From positions 1-22,675 of the forward strand of contig CAZFAP010000069.1 in assembly GCA_964516325.1 (NCBI GenBank): 22,675 bases of DNA, given 5' to 3'. Of this stretch, positions 8,515 through 16,658 are shown one piece after another (position 1 is the first letter of the stretch; each line of letters opens with the position of its first letter). A program made the position numbers and the translations under genes. The stretch comes from CAZFAP01 sp964516325 (GTDB lineage: Bacteria; Auribacterota; JABMQX01). The notes under the pieces were generated by a model that saw only the letters and a program-made list of their open reading frames with translations, was not told the DNA's origin and did no database searches.

Positions 8515-8695
8515 TCGGATGCACGGGATGCAGAGGATCATCCGGTCAATCCCGTTATTCTGTCCAGTTTCTTCCTCTCTGAGATCTCTGCGTTGAGAAT
8601 GAGCATCGCGCGGGGAGCCTTTTCTTGCACCACTAAGACTCAAAGACACAAAAATACCTCCACCCGATGGTCATCACTCCCCTGTGTCTTGGTGG
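8515..8695. repeat. Two imperfect inverted-repeat mosaics
   Basis: At about 8515-8565, GGAT-type words recur about every 9-10 bp (CGGATGCAC, GGGATGCAG, AGGATCAT) and then reappear in reverse complement (CCGGTCAATCCCGTTATTC). In the second element AAGACACA (8643-8650) pairs with TGTGTCTT (8683-8690), flanked by CACCA and TGGTG. Both look like non-coding dispersed elements. No second copy lies in the window. Confidence 0.4.
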
Positions 8696-8781
8696 CGCCC
8701 CATCTGAAACTTACCATCAGGGGGCCGACATTCCCATCGTCTCTGGGTGAACGAGGTTCATGAGCGACGGCGGGTGCTCTC

Positions 8782-10092
8782 CTATCGTTCCTCTGGTTCG
8801 TCGCCAGCCACATTTAAGCGCTCGCGAGCCGACCCGCCTTTTAGACCCTTCCGGCGAAGCAATGACGCACCAATCGCGCCTAAAAGGGCCACACCGGCCG
8901 CGAGGAATATCGCGGGAAGGACTGATTTGGCAGCGTCCGCCATCGCGCCGGCAACGCTCGGACCAACCGCCTGCCCCAGACCAAAGAAAAGCGTGATGAA
9001 GCCCAGTCCCGCCGGCGCCAGAGTCGGGCCAAGAATATCTCCGCACAGGGCGGCCATAATCGCCGGGATGCTCCACGCCGAAAGACCGAATAGAATCGCC
9101 GAAAGCGTGAAGCCGATGGGCTCGGGCCAGAACGCAAACAGACTGAACGCGACCGCATGAATCAGATAGACGAGAATCAAAGCGCGTTTGCGGCCGATGC
9201 GGTCCGAAACCGTCCCCCAGATCAAGCCGCACAGGAGGCTGAACCACCCCATCGTCATGAAAAGTCGTCCGGCTTCTCCCTGCGTGTAGCCGCCTTCCGC
9301 AATCAGGCATTTGGTGAAGAAAGTCATGTAGATGATGTATGAAAAACCGAACGCCACATAGACCAGCCCCACGTGCCATACAATCGCCGAGCGATACACG
9401 CGCCTCCACTGAAGGGCCCCTGCTCGTGGAGCCGGCGCCGGATCGGCGGCATCCGCACCCAGAGCCTTCAGCGCCATCTCGGACGGGCGATTTCGCAAGA
9501 AGATTAAGGCAATGACTGCTAACGCCAGCGTTACGCCGCCAAAAATAGACCAGCAGAGGCGCCAACCGCTTTCGCCGTAGGCGGAAAGAACGCGAGGCAC
9601 GAGCGGTCCAACGAAGATCAGCCCGAACGACGAACCCGCTACGGCAATCCCCGAAGCGAGACCTCGCCGCCGTGCCGCAAACCACGCCGCCAGAAGCCCC
9701 ATTACCGGGACGTTGCTTGCGCCGCTCCCGACGCCCACGACGACGCGCCAGAACGCCGCTTCAAGAAAGCTGTTTGCCCGCCCCGTCATGAACATCCCAG
9801 CCCCCGCCACCGCAAGCCCTGCCGCAATCACCGACCGCGGGCCGTATCGCGCCGCCAGCATTCCGCCGACCACGGACAAGGCCAGATAGCCGACGAGATT
9901 CGCCGTCGCGAGCACACCCGCCTGAGTGTTATCCATCTTCAGTCCTGTCTGCATTGCCGGAAGCACCGCCGTGTAACCAAAGCGTCCCAGCCCCAGCGAC
10001 CCGAACACCACCAGCGTCGCCATGGCGAGCACTACCCAGCCGTAATGAAATCGAGTAAGCCAGGAAGGCATGTCCGGTTGCACCTTCGCCAT
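8782..10092 (-). CDS. Major facilitator superfamily transporter
   Basis: 436 residues from the ATG at 10092, chosen over upstream in-frame ATGs (10137, 10128, 10107) because AGAGGA lies six bases before it. The protein is strongly hydrophobic with about 12 membrane segments and a polar central loop at about 201-232 (NRPSEMALKA...PAPAPRAG). The second-half motif A is canonical: GTVSDRIGRKRA at about 293-304. The first-half copy, GGMLAARYGPR at about 76-86, lacks the acidic residue. The N-terminus (LGLGRFGYTAVLPAM) and the half-domain pattern resemble YbfB/YjiJ-type or monocarboxylate/oxalate-type MFS carriers. The substrate cannot be told. It is convergent with the sigma operon and divergent from the next gene, so it is probably transcribed alone. 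Confidence 0.92.
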   Translation of the reverse strand: MAKVQPDMPSWLTRFHYGWVVLAMATLVVFGSLGLGRFGYTAVLPAMQTGLKMDNTQAGVLATANLVGYLALSVVGGMLAARYGPRSVIAAGLAVAGAGMFMTGRANSFLEAAFWRVVVGVGSGASNVPVMGLLAAWFAARRRGLASGIAVAGSSFGLIFVGPLVPRVLSAYGESGWRLCWSIFGGVTLALAVIALIFLRNRPSEMALKALGADAADPAPAPRAGALQWRRVYRSAIVWHVGLVYVAFGFSYIIYMTFFTKCLIAEGGYTQGEAGRLFMTMGWFSLLCGLIWGTVSDRIGRKRALILVYLIHAVAFSLFAFWPEPIGFTLSAILFGLSAWSIPAIMAALCGDILGPTLAPAGLGFITLFFGLGQAVGPSVAGAMADAAKSVLPAIFLAAGVALLGAIGASLLRRKGLKGGSARERLNVAGDEPEER

Positions 10093-10610
10093 TCGTTTTC
10101 CTCTCATGATTGGAGACTTCCGGCTCATCCGCGCCAATTACAGTGGCGATTTTTGGCAGAGTTGGCCGCCAGCGCAGACCGCCCTTCGCCAGCCTTTTCG
10201 TGTTTCCCAGACCTAAGCGTGGCCTTTGCGCGGAAAGTCGTTAAGCGCCGCCGCGTTTTCGCGGGCTCGGTCAGCAGGTGGTGGTTTCTTCCCCTTTCCA
10301 CTGTGCCTTCAACATGTCACCGCGGACTTCTCTCCCAGTGCGAGAGGCAGTTTACCAAACAAAGCCTGTCATGAAAACCTCCGTGACGCCTCCTTCCGTT
10401 TGCTGAGACCGGGGGTGCGGACGTTGGGCGCCCAATCGCGTTTTCAGTTTCTCCACCGCGCCGAGATTGAGACTCTGCCAACTATTCATGCGATGCAAAT
10501 GACCCCCGCGAGAAATCTGTGCAACCTTTCGCCCCCATCCGTGACTAAGCAGTTGGGGTCAACGCCATGGTCTGTCTCAACGCCGGAAACCCTGAGTGGG
10601 AGAAGACATT
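10093..10610. other. Intergenic region between divergent genes
   Basis: About 520 bp separating the minus-strand transporter from the plus-strand secreted protein. It should contain both promoters, but I found no convincing box pair. Visible elements are a 12-bp perfect palindrome TTGGGCGCCCAA at 10424-10435, a single TGTGCAA at 10518-10524 (the same 7-mer as the cluster at 6119-6145), and a repeated TCAACGCC just before the downstream gene. A 238-codon plus frame across the region overlaps the next gene and has no domain. Confidence 0.5.
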
Positions 10611-11444
10611 ATGAGCAAGAAGATTCTCTTATTCTCTGTTCTGCTACTCGCCTTCGCCTGGATCACCGCCGCATTTCCCTCCGCCCAGGAGCATCCATCC
10701 GGGCTTCCCATAGCTCAGGACAAAGACACGCCCGCCGACCCGGCGAAACCAGGCTCACCGGTAGCCGTGATCTCCGAAAAGCCGTCGCCAGTTGTCTTCA
10801 AATCAAAAAGGCCCCTCTTCGGCAAAATCGCCCTGACCGAAGACGGCTCAAAGGTCCTCTCCATCGCCTCCGACGAATCGGGAGGGACGCGAACGGGGCA
10901 CGATATACTCTATGGCGACCTGAACTTCAACGGGCAGTTTGAGGAATCGGAAAGACTGACCCTGAAAGAAGCGAACCGGCACGGAACGTGGCTTTCCACC
11001 GCCACCTTTGCCCCGCTCGATCTGGACGTGCCTTACAACAAGAAAGCGGAAGGCATCCGGAACCCCTGCCAGCTCATCCTTAACTATCGCCAATACCCCC
11101 GCGCGGGGGTCGCGGAAGACTTTTCGGTCGCGGCGAAGATAAGGCTGCGAGATGGCGACGCTGTCTGGGAGTATTCCTTCACCACAAGTGCGAGACCATC
11201 AAAGACGCTGAAAAACGCCGCCGTTTGCAGCATCAGCGGCGCCCCGAGAATGGAACTTACTGCCAAGCCCGACGGGCGCCAAATAGGCAACCTGGGGATT
11301 GGACTCGAACTTCTTGTCGGTGAAGACGCCATCGAATGCCGGAAGGATGGGCAACCCGTCAAGGCCCATGTCGAAATCAAGAAGCCCAACGGCGAGGTCG
11401 TTCATCAGGGTGACGACACCCTCGACAGATTCACGTTTGGGTGA
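10611..11444 (+). CDS. Secreted protein of unknown function with an EHPxGxPxxQ N-terminus
   Basis: 277 residues. The ATG at 10611 is preferred over an in-frame ATG 15 nt upstream because GGGAG lies eight bases before it and the protein then starts MSKKILLFSVLLLAFAWITA, a good signal peptide with likely cleavage after FPSA. The mature protein begins QEHPSGLPIAQ, followed by a Pro/Lys-rich linker to about residue 65. The rest is predicted to be mostly beta. A short acidic motif, YGDLNFNGQFEESER (101-115), resembles a calcium-binding loop, and three cysteines are at 153, 206 and 243. I do not recognise the family. The next gene encodes another secreted protein with the same post-signal motif, about 210 bp downstream. 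Confidence 0.82.
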   Translation: MSKKILLFSVLLLAFAWITAAFPSAQEHPSGLPIAQDKDTPADPAKPGSPVAVISEKPSPVVFKSKRPLFGKIALTEDGSKVLSIASDESGGTRTGHDILYGDLNFNGQFEESERLTLKEANRHGTWLSTATFAPLDLDVPYNKKAEGIRNPCQLILNYRQYPRAGVAEDFSVAAKIRLRDGDAVWEYSFTTSARPSKTLKNAAVCSISGAPRMELTAKPDGRQIGNLGIGLELLVGEDAIECRKDGQPVKAHVEIKKPNGEVVHQGDDTLDRFTFG

Positions 11445-11448
11445 GCAG

Positions 11449-11485
11449 GTTCCGCCCGGTATTCCGTCGGAATACCAAAGGGAAC
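11449..11485. repeat. Nested hairpin just after a stop codon
   Basis: GGTATTCCG (11458-11466) and CGGAATACC (11468-11476) are perfectly complementary around one base. They are enclosed by GTTCC (11449-11453) and GGAAC (11481-11485). It starts five bases after the stop of the upstream gene. There is no T-run, so it may be an RNA-stabilising or Rho-assisted structure, or an operator for the next gene. Confidence 0.4.
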
Positions 11486-11656
11486 GTACCTGGTAGAAGC
11501 TTCTTTTGACACGGGGCCACTGGCTGGGCTAATTCGGAGTTCAGAGGAGATAGACTTTCAATAACCAGTTGCCCGAACTCCTGGGTCGTTTGCGCGTCTA
11601 ATGAGTGGACCGAGAGCAGCTATCAACGCTAACGAATCTCGAATAGGGGAAATGCA

Positions 11657-12412
11657 ATGGGCAGGAAGGTAACCTCATTTCTGGCCGGATTGCTCGCATT
11701 GCTCGGCTGCGCCCCGGTTTTTGGCCTGGCGGTGGAACACCCGCCCGGGTATCCTGTGAGTCAGCACCCGGACTGGCCCGCGGGACTCGCGGACCTGCTG
11801 AACCGCGGAGGCCGCGTTTACGGCTACGCCCCCTTCGTGGGCGAATTCTTCTTCTACGCTGGCGACACGGAGGAGTTCAACGAATTCATCGAGCAGTACG
11901 CCGCGCTGAAAGGCACGCCGATGAAACTCCTCTTGCATCCCGGACAGGGGAAGACTCGCACACTCGGGAATTACGCCGGAGGAGAGGACAGGACAATCCC
12001 CTTCGACTGGGAGCTTAAAGTCCTCTATCGCGGCTGGCATTCGGAAGCTCCCCCCGATCCAACCACGACGAAGCCCGGGTATGTAGTTACCGTCGAAGCC
12101 TGGCTGGGTGGGGACCTCGAACTGGAAAAGCTGAACGTGCCGCTGAGTCTGAAAGTCAAGTCGGGCGAGAAGAACGAGGAGTTCGTCAAATTCATCACAA
12201 GCCACAACACGAAGCGGGAACAGCGTCGAGACTCGAAGGAAAGCACGCAGCCCGGGGGCCGCGATACTCACTCGGAAGGTCATTCCGCCGCGAGCAGCTC
12301 ATGGAGGATGCTGTGGGCGGCTCTGGCGTTGTGTTGGGCGGGCATTCCGGCACGCCTCCCCAGCCGAAGCAGAACCCTCCGAGCGGACTCTCGTGGAAAG
12401 GGCAGGGGGTGA
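11657..12412 (+). CDS. Secreted protein of unknown function with EHPxGxPxxQ N-terminus and hydrophobic, Arg-rich C-terminal tail
   Basis: 251 residues, with AGGGGA six bases before the ATG. The signal sequence (residues 1-25) ends either at a lipobox-like LLGC18 or at a type I site after VFGLA, which would leave VEHPPGYPVSQ at the mature N-terminus, parallel to the preceding protein. The body (about 40-183) is well-formed, with segments such as RVYGYAPFVGEFFFYAGD and a beta-rich part ending SLKVKSGEKNEEFVKFI. The tail is different: a hydrophilic Ser/Arg/Gly stretch (184-215), a short hydrophobic segment (WRMLWAALALCWAGIPA, 216-232) and an Arg-rich end. It may be a membrane anchor or the result of a lost stop codon or frameshift. 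The family is not recognised. Confidence 0.78.
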   Translation: MGRKVTSFLAGLLALLGCAPVFGLAVEHPPGYPVSQHPDWPAGLADLLNRGGRVYGYAPFVGEFFFYAGDTEEFNEFIEQYAALKGTPMKLLLHPGQGKTRTLGNYAGGEDRTIPFDWELKVLYRGWHSEAPPDPTTTKPGYVVTVEAWLGGDLELEKLNVPLSLKVKSGEKNEEFVKFITSHNTKREQRRDSKESTQPGGRDTHSEGHSAASSSWRMLWAALALCWAGIPARLPSRSRTLRADSRGKGRG

Positions 12413-12484
12413 TTACCTCCTGCCCTACCGAGAAAACGCGATCAGCAATACGCACAGGAGGCTGGATTTCAAGGGAGAAACGTT

Positions 12485-15400
12485 ATGTGGAAGATTCTCT
12501 TTGTGGCAGGCGTTCTATTGGCAGTGTGTGATTTCAGTGGAGCTTCGGGCGAAACCTGGTACGTGGATGGCTCGGTCGCTGTTTCGGGGAATGGACTATC
12601 GTGGGGGAGCGCATTCAAGACGATTCAAGAGGGCATTGACGCCTCGTCGGCGGGCGACACAGTCATCGTCGCGGAAGGAGTCTATTTGGAGAACGTCCGC
12701 TGGCCCGGGAACACAATCTTTGAGGAGAACTTTGACGCCTATACGAACCTGTACACAAACGACGATGTGGTGGGTGCGGGATGGAAAGTGGTCAACGGCT
12801 CGGGGGAAGCGAATGCCGCATGGCGGCTGTGGAGCGCCACGGGGGATCCCCTTCGGGAACAGGCCCCAAACCTTGCCGGCATGACTCAGAACTATATGAT
12901 CAGCGACAGCGACCTCGCCGGTGGGGCAGAAATGGACGAAGAACTCATCACGCCCGGCATAAATTGTCGAGACTGGCAAAACGTTCGTCTCAAGTTCAAC
13001 AAGAACTTCCGGGTTTACACAGAGGATACGCATCATCTCCAGGTCGCAGAGGTGGACATACGGGTCTTCGAGGAAGCCGCCGGGTGGGGTGAGTGGGTGA
13101 GTCTCCTGCGTTATGACGCGACCACGGTTACGGAGTATGACATCACTCCGGAGGACATGGACCTCTCCGCCTATGCCGATCAGAAGAACATCCAGGTTCG
13201 ATGGCGTTTCTATGAAGCGAAGTTCGACTGGTGGTTCGCCATTGACGACGTAACGGTTTCCGGCGAGGTGATTCCCAAGAATATCACGCTCAGGAGCACA
13301 AATCCCCTCGACCCGGTCATCGTGGCCAGCACCGTGATTGACGGGGGCGGGAAAGGCTCGGCAGTGGCCTTCTTCGGCACGGAAGACGAAACTTGCGTTC
13401 TCGCTGGCTTCACACTCCGCAACGGCAGAGCTGAGCGTGGAGGGGGCATCTGCGGTGGAACATGGCCGAGCTGGACTCATGCCACCATTCAGAACAACGT
13501 AATCGTCGGCAATTCTGCGAGGTACGGCGGAGGGCTGGCTTATTGCCAGGGCGCCGTCCAGAACAACGTGGTCGCCGGAAACTCCGCGGATGACTATGCC
13601 GGGGGGCTGTACGACTGCGACGGCAGCATCCAGAATAACACCATTTACGGCAACTCATCCGCTTCCGGGTGCGGGGGGCTGGCCTGGTGCGGCGGCACGA
13701 TCCGGAATTGCGTCATCTGGGGGAATGTTGATTCCTTCAGCGGCCCTCAGCTCGCCGATTCTGTCTCCCCGACCTACTCGTGTATTCAAGGGTGGGAACA
13801 GGGGGGCGAGGGAAACATATCCGTTCACCCGCACTTGGTTGATCCGCGAGGGGGAGACTACCATTTGCAGACCTGGTCGCCCTGTGTTGACGCGGGCGAT
13901 CCTTCGTCCGATTTCTCCAACGAGCCACCGCCCAACGGCGGAAGAATCAACATGGGCGCCTACGGCAACACCCCGGAGGCGGCATCCGCTTCGGAGGACG
14001 CCGATGGAGATTCGCTTCCCGATGACTGGGAAATCCACTTTTTTGGCGACCTCGCCCAGGGACCATCCGACGATCCGGACGGCGACGACAAGACGAACCT
14101 TGACGAATACGTTCACGCCACGAACCCCGCAAAGTTGGTGACATGGTACGTTGACGCGTCGGTGGCTGTTTCCGGCGACGGGACCTCCTGGGCGACTGCT
14201 TTCAAGACGGTCCAGGACGGGATTGACGCGGCATCGGATGGCGATACGGTTATCGTCAGGCAGGGCATCTACATCGAAAACATCCGGTTCAACGGCAAGA
14301 ACATCGCACTGACCAGCACCAATCCCCTCGACCCCGATGTCGTTTCGGGCACTATCATTGACGGCAACAAGGCGGGTTCCGTCGTGACCTTCCTGGGTAC
14401 CGAAGACGAAACGTGCGTGCTATCCGGCTTCACGATCCGCAATGGCGAGGCCGCCTATGAGCAGGGCGGGTATGGCGGGGGAATTTGCGGTGGAATACAG
14501 TTCAGGGAGAATCCCACCCACGCCACTATCCGCAACAACGTCATCACCGGCAATTCAGCGTACAGAGGCGGAGGGATCGCTCTCTGCGACGGGCACATTG
14601 TTAACAACACGATCACTCAGAACTCGGCCGGACGCGGCGGTGGGCTTCGCTACTGCTACGGCATCATCGAAAACAACGTCATCACCGGAAACTCGTCCAC
14701 TGGCGAGGGCGCCGCGGGGCTGGACCATTGCGATGGCATCATCAAGAACAACGTCATCAGCGGAAATTCCGGTCTTGATAGCGATGGGGAAGGGGCGCTG
14801 GCTGGCTGCGGCGGCATCATTCAGAACAACCTCATCATTGGAAACTCGTCCAGAGGAGGCGCGGCGGGGCTGTCTGGTTGCGATGGCCCCATCCTGAACA
14901 ACACGATCGTTGGCAACTCGGCTACTGGCGGTGAGGCGCCTGCGGGCGGTCTGGGTGGATGCGGCGGGATCATCCGCAACTGCATCATCTGGGGAAACAC
15001 CGGCCCGGAAGGTCCCCAGGTGGGCGATTGCAGTGAACCAGCATACTCCTGTATTCAGGACTGGAGCGGCGGCGGGGTAGGCAACACCAACCAGCCCCCT
15101 CTTTTCGTCAATGCCGCCGGGGGCGATTATCGTCTTCAGTCGAACTCGCCCTGTATAGATAAGGGCGTTAACTACTACTGGCCCGCCTGGCGGCAATGCG
15201 ACCTCGGCGGCAACTGCCGTCTCACCGGCGGGAGAGTGGATATGGGATGCTACGAGTACAATTCCTCTCCGGACTCGGACGGCGATTTGCTTTCTGACAC
15301 GGACGAGTCCGCGGCGGGGGCCGATCCCGCGAACGGCGACACGGACGGCGACGGGCTTCGTGACGGTTTGGAACTCCTGCGTGGTACGGACCCGCTCACG

Positions 15401-16561
15401 CCGACTCCCCCTGAAATTATCCATGTGCCCGGAGGTCTGCCCGCAGTTCAGCAGGCTCTTTGCCTCGCTGCCAACGGGGATGAGATCGTCGTGGCCCCCG
15501 GGACATACCGCGAAAACCTTCTTTTCTGCGGCACGAACGTCGTCCTTCGGAGCTCTGACCCAAAAGAGTCCAGGATAGTGGCCTCAACTATATTGGATGG
15601 CGACGGCGCCGGTCCCGTCGTGTCCTTCACGGGTCGAGAAAGCGAAGACTGCGTTCTCGCCGGCTTCACCATCCGCAACGGGAATGCCGGTTCAGGCGCC
15701 GGAATCTACGGAGGGGGCGAGGGTAATCCTACCCACGCGACGATCCAGAATAACACGATCACAGGGAACTCAGCACTCCGGGGTGGAGGTGGGCTGGCCT
15801 TTTGCAATGGCTTCATCCGGAACAACGTGGTCTCCCAAAACTCGGCCCCATGGCGGGGCGGGGGACTCTACGGATGCAGCGGCGCCGTACAGGGCAATAT
15901 CATCTCCGGCAACTCCTCGGACAGCGGTGGCGGACTGTATGAGTGCAACGGCGACATCCGGAACAACACGATCGCTGGCAACTCCGGTGGGCGTGAGGGC
16001 GGCGGCTTGGGCTGGTGTCAGGGCGTCATAGCCAACTGCATCATCTGGGGAAATACAGCCGGGCAGGGACCGCAGCTTTACCAATGCGTCGAACCGAGCT
16101 ATTCCTGCATCCAGACTTGGACCGGAGGGGGCAAAGGGAACATCGCAAAGGACCCAGGATTCGTTGATGTTGGGAGCGCGAATTTCCGGCTTCCGTCATC
16201 CTCGCCCTGCATAGACGCAGGCCGTAACGACCCGGGGCTTCCGGATACCGACATCGCGGGCATGCCCAGAATCCTCTACGGGGGGAGAACCACCACAGTG
16301 GATATGGGCGCCTTTGAGTTCTACATCAATCGCTGCGAATTGGGGCCGCAGCCCGACCAGGCGACTTTGACCTGGAGCTCCGTCGCCGGAAAGTCCTACT
16401 CCGTCTTTTACACGGCTGACCTTCTTCTCTGGAGTCTCGCCGATGATGCGGCGCCTTCCGCGGGCGCCCGGACCACCTCGTGGACCGACGACGGCTCCAA
16501 GACGGGCATTCCTCCATCTCTCGTCCCCCGCCGCTTCTACCGCACTGTTGAAAACCCATGA
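12485..16561 (+). CDS. Secreted three-module right-handed beta-helix protein with inserted jelly-roll-like domain
   Basis: 1358 residues, with AGGGAGAA before the ATG and a signal peptide at 1-22. There are three beta-helix modules (about 23-497, 553-929 and 978-1277). The first two open with WYVDxSVAVSGxGxSW and N-terminal cap sequence; the third has a shorter cap. Each module then has STNPLDP-like, IDG and LxGFTxRNG signatures and coils of 23-24 residues with GGGLxxCxG and IxNNxIxGNSA. Cysteine-bearing coils number 3, 6 and 4. Each module closes with RNCxIWGN and YSCIQ. Module 1 is interrupted by about 185 residues (about 77-262, IFEENFDAY to WWFAIDDVTVSGE) resembling a MAM or cleaved-adhesin jelly roll. 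Calcium-type linkers (DGDSLPDDWE; DTDGDGLRDGLE) separate modules. The C-terminal domain (about 1280-1358) ends VPRRFYRTVENP. Folds of this type include carbohydrate lyases and adhesins. No catalytic site is evident, so a surface or matrix role is more likely. Confidence 0.92.
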   Translation: MWKILFVAGVLLAVCDFSGASGETWYVDGSVAVSGNGLSWGSAFKTIQEGIDASSAGDTVIVAEGVYLENVRWPGNTIFEENFDAYTNLYTNDDVVGAGWKVVNGSGEANAAWRLWSATGDPLREQAPNLAGMTQNYMISDSDLAGGAEMDEELITPGINCRDWQNVRLKFNKNFRVYTEDTHHLQVAEVDIRVFEEAAGWGEWVSLLRYDATTVTEYDITPEDMDLSAYADQKNIQVRWRFYEAKFDWWFAIDDVTVSGEVIPKNITLRSTNPLDPVIVASTVIDGGGKGSAVAFFGTEDETCVLAGFTLRNGRAERGGGICGGTWPSWTHATIQNNVIVGNSARYGGGLAYCQGAVQNNVVAGNSADDYAGGLYDCDGSIQNNTIYGNSSASGCGGLAWCGGTIRNCVIWGNVDSFSGPQLADSVSPTYSCIQGWEQGGEGNISVHPHLVDPRGGDYHLQTWSPCVDAGDPSSDFSNEPPPNGGRINMGAYGNTPEAASASEDADGDSLPDDWEIHFFGDLAQGPSDDPDGDDKTNLDEYVHATNPAKLVTWYVDASVAVSGDGTSWATAFKTVQDGIDAASDGDTVIVRQGIYIENIRFNGKNIALTSTNPLDPDVVSGTIIDGNKAGSVVTFLGTEDETCVLSGFTIRNGEAAYEQGGYGGGICGGIQFRENPTHATIRNNVITGNSAYRGGGIALCDGHIVNNTITQNSAGRGGGLRYCYGIIENNVITGNSSTGEGAAGLDHCDGIIKNNVISGNSGLDSDGEGALAGCGGIIQNNLIIGNSSRGGAAGLSGCDGPILNNTIVGNSATGGEAPAGGLGGCGGIIRNCIIWGNTGPEGPQVGDCSEPAYSCIQDWSGGGVGNTNQPPLFVNAAGGDYRLQSNSPCIDKGVNYYWPAWRQCDLGGNCRLTGGRVDMGCYEYNSSPDSDGDLLSDTDESAAGADPANGDTDGDGLRDGLELLRGTDPLTPTPPEIIHVPGGLPAVQQALCLAANGDEIVVAPGTYRENLLFCGTNVVLRSSDPKESRIVASTILDGDGAGPVVSFTGRESEDCVLAGFTIRNGNAGSGAGIYGGGEGNPTHATIQNNTITGNSALRGGGGLAFCNGFIRNNVVSQNSAPWRGGGLYGCSGAVQGNIISGNSSDSGGGLYECNGDIRNNTIAGNSGGREGGGLGWCQGVIANCIIWGNTAGQGPQLYQCVEPSYSCIQTWTGGGKGNIAKDPGFVDVGSANFRLPSSSPCIDAGRNDPGLPDTDIAGMPRILYGGRTTTVDMGAFEFYINRCELGPQPDQATLTWSSVAGKSYSVFYTADLLLWSLADDAAPSAGARTTSWTDDGSKTGIPPSLVPRRFYRTVENP

Positions 16562-16658
16562 GGGAAAGTGTAGTCTTTTAAGGGCGGCGGATGCCTGGAC
16601 TGAGAAAAAAGGGAGAGGATTGCAGGGCTTGGTCCTGACTGACAGTAGAAGGTGTCGC

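Larger units (their letters stand above)
8433..8781. other. Intergenic region between convergent genes, with mosaic inverted repeats
   Basis: About 350 bp between the convergent anti-sigma and transporter genes. No gene is supported. It holds a weak terminator-like hairpin (8482-8502), a quasi-periodic imperfect palindrome built from GGAT-type words (about 8515-8565) and a second imperfect inverted repeat (about 8628-8695). Open frames on the minus strand here lack domains and codon bias. Confidence 0.55.

Noticed and set aside
10226..10942. 238-codon plus-strand open frame
   Set aside because: It runs into the secreted protein gene at 10611 in another frame and has no recognisable domain or signal. 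The downstream frame has a signal peptide and ribosome site.
12412..12484. Frameshift joining the 251-residue protein to a downstream frame
   Set aside because: The alternative frames in 12190-12480 show no domain continuity, so I could not support a frameshift. The odd tail is reported as a finding instead.
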